Shown here in pieces: positions 7,894-13,087 of a stretch of 13,087 nucleotides of DNA. Under the pieces are notes generated by a model that was not told the DNA's origin, made no database searches, and was given only the letters and a program-made list of their open reading frames with translations. Made by a program: the position numbers and the translations under genes. Where the stretch lies: contig NZ_JBQCEE010000106.1 of the NCBI RefSeq assembly GCF_051960575.1, forward strand, positions 1-13,087, written 5' to 3'. The stretch's first letter is position 1. Each line of letters opens with the position of its first letter. This DNA is from JBQCEE01 sp051960575. GTDB lineage: Bacteria; Actinomycetota; Actinomycetes; Mycobacteriales; Jatrophihabitantaceae.

Positions 7894-8141
7894 CCTTCCT
7901 CGCGCTGACGTCGAACCTCGGCGACCCGCGCGCGTACGCGGACGAGGAGGCGGCGGCGACCGCGCGGCTCCGCGAGGCCGGCCTGCTCGGCGACGTCTAC
8001 GTGCGCGCCGACTACACCGGCGCGGTGCTGGTGCTCACCACCGACGACCGTGCGACGGCCGAGCAGGCTGTGGCGTCGTTGCCGCTGGTGCGGGCCGGCG
8101 TCACCACCGCCGAGATCATCGAGGTGCTGCCGTTCACGTGA
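7890..8141 (+). CDS. Small muconolactone-isomerase/YCII-like dimeric alpha-beta-barrel protein
   Basis: An 83-residue cytoplasmic protein. Its pattern fits small actinobacterial proteins annotated as muconolactone isomerase-like: a first strand (MTFLALTS), a helix with paired acidic and Arg residues (EEAAATARLREAG), a strand-turn-strand (LLGDVYVRADYTGAVLVLTT), a helix (RATAEQAVASLPLV) and a last strand (TAEIIEVLPF). These usually dimerise, and many have no proven enzyme activity. The family call is made from memory of the pattern, not a search. The ATG overlaps the regulator's stop codon (ATGA), with GAAGGGG about 11 bases before it, so it is the last gene of the LAL unit and probably translated only after the regulator. 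It could sense a small ligand for the regulator or be an accessory enzyme. Neither is shown. Confidence 0.72.
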   Translation: MTFLALTSNLGDPRAYADEEAAATARLREAGLLGDVYVRADYTGAVLVLTTDDRATAEQAVASLPLVRAGVTTAEIIEVLPFT

Positions 8142-8161
8142 GCCCTGCCGCAGCTCGCACC

Positions 8162-8199
8162 TTGCCTATCGGTTGACTGTTCATCCATTGACGTAGCAT
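8162..8199 (+). promoter_or_regulatory. Likely promoter of the amino-acid ABC operon
   Basis: In the 98-bp gap before the binding-protein gene, the sequence becomes locally A+T-richer. It contains TTGACT (8173-8178), close to the -35 consensus, and TAGCAT (8194-8199), which fits TANNNT for a -10. The spacing is 15 bp, somewhat short. The motif TTGAC is repeated 15 bp later (8188-8192), which may instead mark a regulator-binding site. Confidence 0.4.
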
Positions 8200-8239
8200 C
8201 GCCTCGTCCTGCTGCACGCCCGAACCCGAGGAATGCTCC

Positions 8240-9166
8240 ATGCGTCGCACGTCCGTCCTCGCCGCGTCCCTCTCGGCCGCCGCCCTCCTGCTCACCGGCT
8301 GTGCCGCGTCGAGCGGCGGCGGCACCAACGCCGGAGCGCCGGGCACCACCACACCCGGCCCGACCTCGGCCGCCAGCGACGCGCCCGCCGGTGGGTCGTC
8401 GACCAGCGCGGCGGCCGACTGCAGCCCGTCGTCACTGAAGACCTACCGGGCCGGCACCCTCACCGTCGCCACCGACTCCCCCGCCTACGAGCCGTGGTTC
8501 AAGGACGACAAGCCGAGCAACGGCAAGGGCTACGAGTCGGCCGTCGCGTTCGCCATCGCCAAGCAGCTCGGCTACACACCCGAACAGGTGAGGTGGACCG
8601 TCGAGGCGTTCAACAGCGCCATCGCGCCGACGCCGAAGAAGTTCGACTTCGACGTCAACCAGGTCTCGATCACGCCCGAGCGCGCGAAGGTCGTCGACTT
8701 CTCGAGCGGCTACTACGACGTCGCCCAGGCCGTCATCGCGCTGAAGTCGGACAAGTACGCCAAGGCGACGAGCATCGCCGGGCTCAAGGGCGCCCGCCTC
8801 GGTGCGCAGAAGGGCACGACCTCGCTGGACGCGATCCTGCAGCAGATCAAGCCCGGCACCACGCCGTCGGAGTTCCCGACGAACAACCTGGCCGTGCAGG
8901 CGCTGAAGAACGGCCAGATCGACGGCCTCGTCGTCGACCTGCCGACGGGGCTCTACATCACGGCGGCCGAGCTCGACAACAGCACGATCATCGGCCAGCT
9001 GCCCGTGACCGGCACGCCCGAGCAGTTCGGCGCCGTGCTGGACAAGCGCAGCCCGCTCACGGCCTGCGTCTCGAAGGCGATCGACGCGCTGCGGGCCGAC
9101 GGCACGCTGAAGGCCCTGCAGCAGCAGTGGCTCACCAGCGCCGCCGGTGCGCCCGAGCTGCGCTAG
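8240..9166 (+). CDS. Polar amino-acid ABC transporter substrate-binding lipoprotein (SBP family 3)
   Basis: A 308-residue extracellular receptor for an amino acid or similar ligand. It has a clear lipoprotein signal: RR at 2-3, a hydrophobic core, and LTGC with Cys at 21. A flexible Ser/Gly/Ala/Thr linker (22-60) leads to the binding fold: GTLTVATDSPAYEPW (72-86), GKGYESAVAFAIAKQLG (95-111), FDFDVNQVSITPERAKVVDFS (135-155) and IDGLVVDLPTG (227-237). By comparison with HisJ-type proteins, R148 should hold the ligand carboxylate and D233 its amino group, which argues for an amino-acid ligand. C61 and C276 may form a disulfide. The ribosome site GAGGA is 7 bases before the ATG. An ATG at 8233 is out of frame and is not the start. 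The permease follows after four bases. Confidence 0.93.
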   Translation: MRRTSVLAASLSAAALLLTGCAASSGGGTNAGAPGTTTPGPTSAASDAPAGGSSTSAAADCSPSSLKTYRAGTLTVATDSPAYEPWFKDDKPSNGKGYESAVAFAIAKQLGYTPEQVRWTVEAFNSAIAPTPKKFDFDVNQVSITPERAKVVDFSSGYYDVAQAVIALKSDKYAKATSIAGLKGARLGAQKGTTSLDAILQQIKPGTTPSEFPTNNLAVQALKNGQIDGLVVDLPTGLYITAAELDNSTIIGQLPVTGTPEQFGAVLDKRSPLTACVSKAIDALRADGTLKALQQQWLTSAAGAPELR

Positions 9167-9170
9167 TCAC

Positions 9171-10058
9171 GTGGTCGCCTTCGACAAGACGACGACAGAC
9201 GCGGGGAAGGCAGCGGTCTGGCGTCCGTCGCAGCGTCAGCTCGAACGCGACGCCTATCGCCGGTCGCTGCACCGGCGCAGCCTGCTGATCGCGGCGGTCA
9301 GCACGGTCGTCGTCGTCACCGTGGTCAGCCTGGTCGTGACCGGCAGCAGCGGCTGGCCGCGCACCCGCGACAACTTCTTCGACCTGCGCAGCGGTTGGAC
9401 CGACTTCCCCGAACAGCTCCGCGCGCTGTGGATCAACCTGCAGATCATGGTGTTCGCCGAGGCTGCTGCGCTGGCCCTCGCCGCGGTGCTGGCGTTCCTG
9501 CGCACCCTGCGCGGCGCCGTCTTCTTCCCGCTGCGCGCAGTCGCGACGGTGTACATCGACCTGTTCCTCGGGGTGCCGCTGCTGATCGTGCTGTACCTGG
9601 TGGGGTTCGGTCTGCCGTCGCTGCGGTTGCAGGGCATCCCGACCAGCGGCTTCGTGCTCTGCACCGTCGCGCTGACCCTCACCTACGCCGCGTACAACGC
9701 GGAGGTCTTCCGCGCAGGCATCGAGTCGGTGCACCCGAGCCAATCCGCCAGCGCTCGCGCCCTCGGCCTCTCGCACGCCCAGGCGATGCGGTACGTGATC
9801 TTCCCGCAGGCGGTGCGGCGCGTGCTGCCTCCGCTGCTGAACAACTTCGTCAGCCTGCAGAAGGACACGTCGCTCGTGTCGACCGTCGGCGTCATCGAGG
9901 TCGTGCTGACCGCCGGCAACGAGCAGTCGAAGGACTTCAAGTTCGTGCACTACCTCGTCGCCGCCGTCATCTTCTGCGCGCTCGCGATCCCGTTGCTGCA
10001 CCTCACCAACTGGCTGGCGCGGCGGCAGGGTTGGGTCTCGACCGGCGCCATCCGATGA
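9171..10058 (+). CDS. Amino-acid ABC transporter permease (HisM/GlnP family)
   Basis: Membrane subunit of the amino-acid importer, about 295 residues from GTG 9171. A hydrophilic N-terminus with several Arg (SQRQLERDAYRRSLHRRS) precedes a first membrane segment (about 38-57). There is then an extracellular stretch, and further segments near 88-112, 120-145, 155-175, 225-245 and 258-277. The EAA loop is clear: YNAEVFRAGIESV, then SASARALGLSHAQAM and IFPQAVRRVLPPLLNNF, as expected for coupling to the ATPase. No strong ribosome site is visible. An alternative GTG at 9147 overlaps the binding-protein gene and would add eight residues. The stop overlaps the ATPase ATG (ATGA), so the three genes form one operon. 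Confidence 0.93.
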   Translation: MVAFDKTTTDAGKAAVWRPSQRQLERDAYRRSLHRRSLLIAAVSTVVVVTVVSLVVTGSSGWPRTRDNFFDLRSGWTDFPEQLRALWINLQIMVFAEAAALALAAVLAFLRTLRGAVFFPLRAVATVYIDLFLGVPLLIVLYLVGFGLPSLRLQGIPTSGFVLCTVALTLTYAAYNAEVFRAGIESVHPSQSASARALGLSHAQAMRYVIFPQAVRRVLPPLLNNFVSLQKDTSLVSTVGVIEVVLTAGNEQSKDFKFVHYLVAAVIFCALAIPLLHLTNWLARRQGWVSTGAIR

Positions 10059-10804
10059 CGGCGCCGCTGCTGCGCGTGCAGGGCCTGCGCAAGGGCTACG
10101 GCAAGCACGTCGTCCTGGACAGTGTCGACCTCGACGCCGCCGAGCACAGCTGCACGGCGCTCATCGGCGCGTCCGGTTCGGGCAAGTCGACGTTGCTGCG
10201 CTGCATCGACCTGCTCGAGGTCGTCGACGACGGCGTGGTCGAACTCGACGGCCAGGACATCACCGACCCACGCGTCGACGCCGACGAGGTGCGCTCACGC
10301 ATCGGCATCGTGTTCCAGGCGTTCAACCTCTTCCCGCACCTGTCGGTGCTCGACAACGTGACGCTCGCCCCGCGCAAGGTGCACAAGCGCCCGCGCGACG
10401 AGGCCGAACACGACGCCCTGCAGCTGCTCGATCGGGTGGGGTTGCGCGACAAGGCGGGTGCGAAGCCGGATCAGCTCTCGGGCGGCCAGCAGCAGCGGGT
10501 GGCGATCGCGCGGGCGCTGGCGAACCGCCCACGGCTCATGCTCTTCGACGAGATCACCAGCGCCCTCGACCCCGAGCTGGTCGGCGAGGTGCTCGCGCTC
10601 GTCCGCGAGCTGCAGCAGGACGGCATGACGATGCTGCTCGCGACGCACGAGATGGGCTTCGCCCGCGAGGTCGCCGACCGCGTCGCGTTCCTCGAGGCCG
10701 GTCGCGTGTGCGAGATCGGGCCGCCGGACCAGGTCTTCGGCGACCCGCAGCGGCCCGAGACCCGCCGCTTCCTGCGCCGCATCATCGAGGCCGGCCGCCT
10801 CTGA
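10055..10804 (+). CDS. Amino-acid ABC transporter ATP-binding protein (GlnQ/HisP family)
   Basis: A 249-residue ATPase driving the amino-acid importer. Motifs: Walker A GASGSGKST (38-46), Q-loop Q88 in VFQAFNLFPH, signature LSGGQ (141-145), Walker B LMLFDE with catalytic E166, and switch histidine H198 in ATHEMGFA. The residue after the catalytic Glu is Ile (DEITSALDPELVGEV) instead of the more common Pro. I believe this variant is known in polar amino-acid ATPases, and it leaves the catalytic residues intact. The ATG at 10055 overlaps the permease stop. The ORF starts directly with the MTAPLLRVQGLRKGYG beta strand, so there is no N-terminal extension. It is the last gene of the operon, facing the LysR gene 27 bp away. 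Confidence 0.95.
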   Translation: MTAPLLRVQGLRKGYGKHVVLDSVDLDAAEHSCTALIGASGSGKSTLLRCIDLLEVVDDGVVELDGQDITDPRVDADEVRSRIGIVFQAFNLFPHLSVLDNVTLAPRKVHKRPRDEAEHDALQLLDRVGLRDKAGAKPDQLSGGQQQRVAIARALANRPRLMLFDEITSALDPELVGEVLALVRELQQDGMTMLLATHEMGFAREVADRVAFLEAGRVCEIGPPDQVFGDPQRPETRRFLRRIIEAGRL

Positions 10805-10844
10805 CGCGAGGCGCTCGTGGCGGCACGCCGCTCAGCCGGCGGCG
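10796..10844. terminator. Possible bidirectional terminator between convergent genes
   Basis: Two hairpins straddle the two stop codons of the convergent ATPase and LysR genes. CGCCTC (10796-10801) pairs with GAGGCG (10808-10813) around the ATPase TGA. CGCCGC (10826-10831) pairs with GCGGCG (10839-10844) around the LysR stop. Neither is followed by a U tract. The arrangement is suggestive, but G+C-rich dyads are expected by chance. Confidence 0.3.
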
Positions 10845-11776
10845 ACGTACTCGAGGTGCCGCGAGCGGCGGGCGGCATGCCTGGCCGCCGCGTCGATGGC
10901 CGCGCGCGCCGCCACGACCGCCGGCGCGTGCACCGTCGTCGACCGCACGGCGGTGAAGACGCTGCGTTGCAGCCGCCCTTCGCGCAACGGACGCGCGACC
11001 AGCCCGGGTACGGCACTCACGAGCATGGCCGGCAGCAACGCGGCGGCGCGACCCGACGTCACCAGCGCCGACAGCAGCAGGGCGTCGTCACTGCGGTGCC
11101 GGATGTCCGGTTCGAACCCGCCGCACCGGTTGGCCACCGTGCGCAGCACGGCGTCGAGCCCCGTGCCGGCGACGCCACCCGCCCACGCGTCGTCGACCAG
11201 GTCGGCGAGGCGCACCTTCCCCCGCGCCGGCAGCGCCGGGTGCTCGGGGTGCAGCGCGACGAGCACGTCCTCGCGCAGCAGATCCACCCGGTCGACGTCG
11301 CGGTACCTCGGCACCGGCACGGGGTCGTACTCGATGCCGACGACGAGGTCGACGGCCCGCGAGCGCAGGTCGTCCAGCGCCGGCGCGGTCTCGCGCTGCT
11401 GCACCCGGATGTCGAGGTGGGGCGACGTGCCGACCAGTCGGTGCAGCACGTCCGGCAGCAGGACGAGCGCCGGTGTCTGCACGAAGGTCATCGTGAGGCG
11501 TCCGCGCACGGTGTCGCCGACGTCGGCGATCTCGGCGCGCACCGACTCGTCGGCGGCCAGTGCCTCGGCGGCATGCACCGCCAGCCGCTCGCCGGCGGCG
11601 GTCAGCACGACGCCGCGCCCGACCCGCTGCAGCAGCGGTACACCGGCCTCCCGCTCGAGTTCGGCCAGTTGCACCGACACCGAGGAAGGGCTGTACGCCA
11701 GCGCCTCCGCGACCGCCGCCACGGTGCCACGGCGGGCGAGTTCGTCGAGCAGACGGAGTCGCCGCAGTTCCATCAT
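10832..11776 (-). CDS. LysR family transcriptional regulator
   Basis: A 314-residue DNA-binding regulator. The N-terminal winged helix-turn-helix (about 4-63) shows LRLLDELARRGTVAAVAEAL, AYSPSSVSVQLAELEREAG and LLQRVGRGVVLTAAGERL, typical of LysR proteins. The effector-binding domain (about 92-300) includes GRLTMTF, LVVGIEYDPVPVP, VLVALHPEHP and GRAAALLPAMLV. The start ATG at 11776 is followed directly by a second ATG, and GGAGA lies 8 bases upstream. Open frame continues upstream into the divergent gene but is not coding. The gene is divergent from the two-repeat membrane protein, the classic layout for a LysR protein controlling its neighbour. The effector is unknown. It also converges on the amino-acid importer, which is a less likely target. 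Confidence 0.92.
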   Translation of the reverse strand: MMELRRLRLLDELARRGTVAAVAEALAYSPSSVSVQLAELEREAGVPLLQRVGRGVVLTAAGERLAVHAAEALAADESVRAEIADVGDTVRGRLTMTFVQTPALVLLPDVLHRLVGTSPHLDIRVQQRETAPALDDLRSRAVDLVVGIEYDPVPVPRYRDVDRVDLLREDVLVALHPEHPALPARGKVRLADLVDDAWAGGVAGTGLDAVLRTVANRCGGFEPDIRHRSDDALLLSALVTSGRAAALLPAMLVSAVPGLVARPLREGRLQRSVFTAVRSTTVHAPAVVAARAAIDAAARHAARRSRHLEYVAAG

Positions 11777-11849
11777 TCGCTTTTCTCCACGAATATCTGT
11801 CGACAATGCTCGCTTGTGCCGACGATAGCGTGGCCCGACGCTGGACGGC
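11775..11849. promoter_or_regulatory. Divergent promoter/operator region, LysR / membrane protein
   Basis: The 73-bp gap (11777-11849) between divergent starts is A+T-richer than its surroundings. ATTCG (11775-11779) and CGAAT (11790-11794) form a dyad over the LysR ribosome site. TATCTGTCG (11794-11802) and CGACGATA (11820-11827) form a second dyad with one bulge. TGTCGACA (11798-11805) is an 8-bp palindrome. Candidate -10 elements overlap back to back: plus-strand TAGCGT (11826-11831) and minus-strand TATCGT (11827-11822). LysR binding here is inferred from position and dyads. Confidence 0.42.
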
Positions 11850-12619
11850 ATGGTGTTCCTCGCCGTCCTCGTCGCCCCGCTGCTGATGCTGCTCGCCACC
11901 GTGGCCGAGCAGCGACGCGGCGGTGCCGCAGCCGGTTGGGTCGCCGCCCTGCCGGTGTCGTTGGCCGTCGCGGCCGCGGCGATCACGCTCGATGCCGGTG
12001 CGCACCCCGCCGCAGCGGTCGTGCTCGCCGCAGCGCAGCACGTGCCCGCGCAGGTTGTCTTCGCCGTCGTCGCGGGCCGACGACTGCTGGCAGGACGGCC
12101 GATCGCCGACAGCCTCGTCGTCGGGCTGCTCGGCTACGTCGTGGCGTCCGTGCTGCTCGTCGACCTCGACCGGGCGGTAGCGCCGGCGGTGGCAGTCGCG
12201 GCCCTGGTGGTCGCACCGCGGCTGCTCGGGACGGGCGAGGTACGCGCGACCGCACCGACGAGCCGGCGCTGGACCGCGGTCGGCTGCGCCACGTGCGCGA
12301 CGGTCGTGCTCGCCGCGGTCGGGCTGTCGCGCCTGGCCGGGCCGGCGATCGCCGGCGCCGCGGCGGCCTTCCCCACCATGACGAGCGCGCTGGTGCTGTC
12401 GGTGGCCGTCCGGGCGGGTGGCGACGCCGGGCGTCGGTGCTCGTCGGTCTCGTGCGCAGCCTGCCCTGCTACCTCGCGTTCTGCCTCGTCCTCGGCGCGC
12501 TGCTGCTGACGCTCCCCGCCGTCGCCTTCCCGGCCGCTCTCGCCGCGACCATCGGCGTGGGCGTGATCAGCTGGGGCGACCTCGCCCGAGGTCCGAACGC
12601 AACCCTGACCTCGACGTGA
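11850..12619 (+). CDS. Polytopic membrane protein with two tandem GlpM/DUF3147-like repeats; interrupted by an apparent 1-nt frameshift
   Basis: As written, the frame from ATG 11850 ends at 12509 with a Ser/Cys/Arg-rich tail that does not look like protein. Adding one G to the GGG at 12429-12431 joins it to a hydrophobic frame ending at 12619, giving 256 residues with about eight membrane segments. The repaired protein has an internal duplication: residues 24-76 align without gaps to 164-216, with 15 of 53 positions identical, including G-x-A-x-AG-x2-AA-[LF]-P, AG and P-x4-F. The second copy resembles E. coli GlpM as I remember it (FPT, a PY/PC-Y pair, LPA, GISW/GVISW). The function of that family is unclear. 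The ribosome site is weak (GGA, 4 bases away). The divergent LysR gene suggests regulated expression, perhaps of a transporter. Confidence 0.7.
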
Positions 12620-12628
12620 CCGTCCGAT

Positions 12629-12649
12629 GCGGGAGGCACCCGCTAGCGT
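12629..12649 (+). promoter_or_regulatory. Hairpin and -10 element of a leaderless response-regulator promoter
   Basis: GCGGG (12629-12633) and CCCGC (12639-12643) form a 5-bp hairpin that abuts TAGCGT (12644-12649), a TANNNT-type -10. The GTG start at 12657 lies 7 bases after the -10, just where transcription should begin, so the mRNA is probably leaderless. The hairpin may be an operator or may end transcription from the preceding gene. Confidence 0.42.
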
Positions 12650-12656
12650 GCAGGGC

Positions 12657-13087
12657 GTGTCGTCGCCGTCGAAGGGCCTCGTGCTGGTCGTCGAGGACGA
12701 ACCGGCGATCGCCGACGTCATCCGGCGCAACCTCGTCGCCGCCGGGTTCCACGTGCGTCTGGCCACCGACGGCGACACCGCGCTGACCGACGTGCGTGAC
12801 CTGCGCCCGGTGGCGGTCGTCCTGGACATCGGCCTGCCGGGCGCCGACGGCATCGAGGTGTGCCGGCGGCTGCGGGCCGGCGACGACTGGACGCCGGTGC
12901 TGTTCCTGACGGCGCGCGACGACGAGGTCGATCGCATCGTCGGCCTCGAGCTCGGCGCCGACGACTACATCACCAAGCCGTTCAGCCCCCGCGAGGTCGT
13001 CGCGCGCGTGCGTGCCGTCCTGCGGCGTCAGGGCGTCCAGGACGCGGTCGACGAGGTTCGCGTCGTCCAGGACGTCGCGCTGGACCC
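12657..13087 (+). CDS. Two-component response regulator, OmpR/PhoB type (partial, cut by window end)
   Basis: The frame is open to the last base (143 codons). It contains a complete receiver domain (about 7-124) and the start of a linker, while the expected winged-helix output domain lies beyond the window. The receiver has the acidic pocket E13-D14 (VLVVEDEP), the phospho-acceptor D57 (VVLDIGLPGADGIEV), switch Thr T85 (VLFLTARDD) and Lys K107 (GADDYITKPFSPREVVARVRAVLRR is split over 100-124). The AxVRAVLRR ending is typical of OmpR-family receivers. The start is GTG 12657, supported by the leaderless promoter. GTG 12648 is in frame, with GGGAGG 11 bases upstream, and is the alternative. A partner histidine kinase would be expected downstream. 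Confidence 0.9.
   Translation, partial: MSSPSKGLVLVVEDEPAIADVIRRNLVAAGFHVRLATDGDTALTDVRDLRPVAVVLDIGLPGADGIEVCRRLRAGDDWTPVLFLTARDDEVDRIVGLELGADDYITKPFSPREVVARVRAVLRRQGVQDAVDEVRVVQDVALD

Noticed and set aside
9132..10001. Minus-strand frame of 289 codons antisense to the amino-acid permease
   Set aside because: His/Asp/Gln/Arg-rich shadow of a strongly supported permease with an EAA loop.
10817..12400. Plus-strand frame opposite the LysR gene that leads into the hydrophobic segment ending at 12619
   Set aside because: Only its last part (after about 12431) is credible, as the frameshifted C-terminus of the membrane protein. The earlier part is antisense to LysR.
12134..12937. Minus-strand open frame across the membrane-protein/response-regulator junction
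   Set aside because: Ser/Thr/Arg-rich with no recognisable domain, and opposed to an intact receiver domain.

Overview
The base composition (a very high G+C genome with GTG starts and short overlaps between genes), the presence of a large LuxR-type (LAL) regulator, and an actinobacterial VKOR plus DUF929 thiol-oxidation pair all point to a high-GC actinomycete. No genus can be named from this window. It looks like the end of a draft contig: bases 1-82 are homopolymer-rich (T runs, then G7 and C15) and unlike everything after them. The last gene runs off the right edge. No tRNA, rRNA, CRISPR array, insertion sequence or phage gene was seen.

Left part, minus strand (106-4571). Two transcription units are read right to left. 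The first encodes an exported, membrane-anchored DsbA-like protein (DUF929 type, CPYC active site) followed, with a 4-base overlap, by a VKOR-family membrane protein (CLWC). Together they form an oxidative disulfide-forming pair. The DsbA-like gene carries an apparent one-base deletion between its anchor and its thioredoxin-like domain. After a 143-bp gap rich in dyad symmetry comes an SsuBCA/TauABC-type importer: ATPase, permease and lipoprotein binding protein. Its substrate cannot be told from context.

Middle, plus strand (4718-8141). A 44-residue basic ORF, a LAL regulator of about 1000 residues (N-terminal AAA ATPase, C-terminal LuxR helix-turn-helix) and an 83-residue muconolactone-isomerase-like protein are packed with ATGA-type overlaps. 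This suggests one translationally coupled unit, divergent from the disulfide genes.

Right part (8240-13087). A complete polar amino-acid importer (lipoprotein, permease, ATPase) is read on the plus strand behind its own promoter. It converges, with only 27 bp between stop codons, on a LysR-type regulator on the minus strand. The LysR gene is divergent from a small polytopic membrane protein that contains two tandem copies of a GlpM/DUF3147-like unit. That gene also carries an apparent one-base deletion. A leaderless OmpR-type response regulator, cut by the window end, follows.

I did not find a clearly new defence or biosynthetic system. The points most worth a second look are the two-repeat GlpM-like membrane protein with its divergent LysR regulator, the tightly overlapped ORF44-LAL-ORF83 unit, the dyad-rich control region before the Ssu-type operon, and the two frameshifts. 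Both frameshifts are repaired by adding one base next to G-rich sequence, so they may be sequencing errors.
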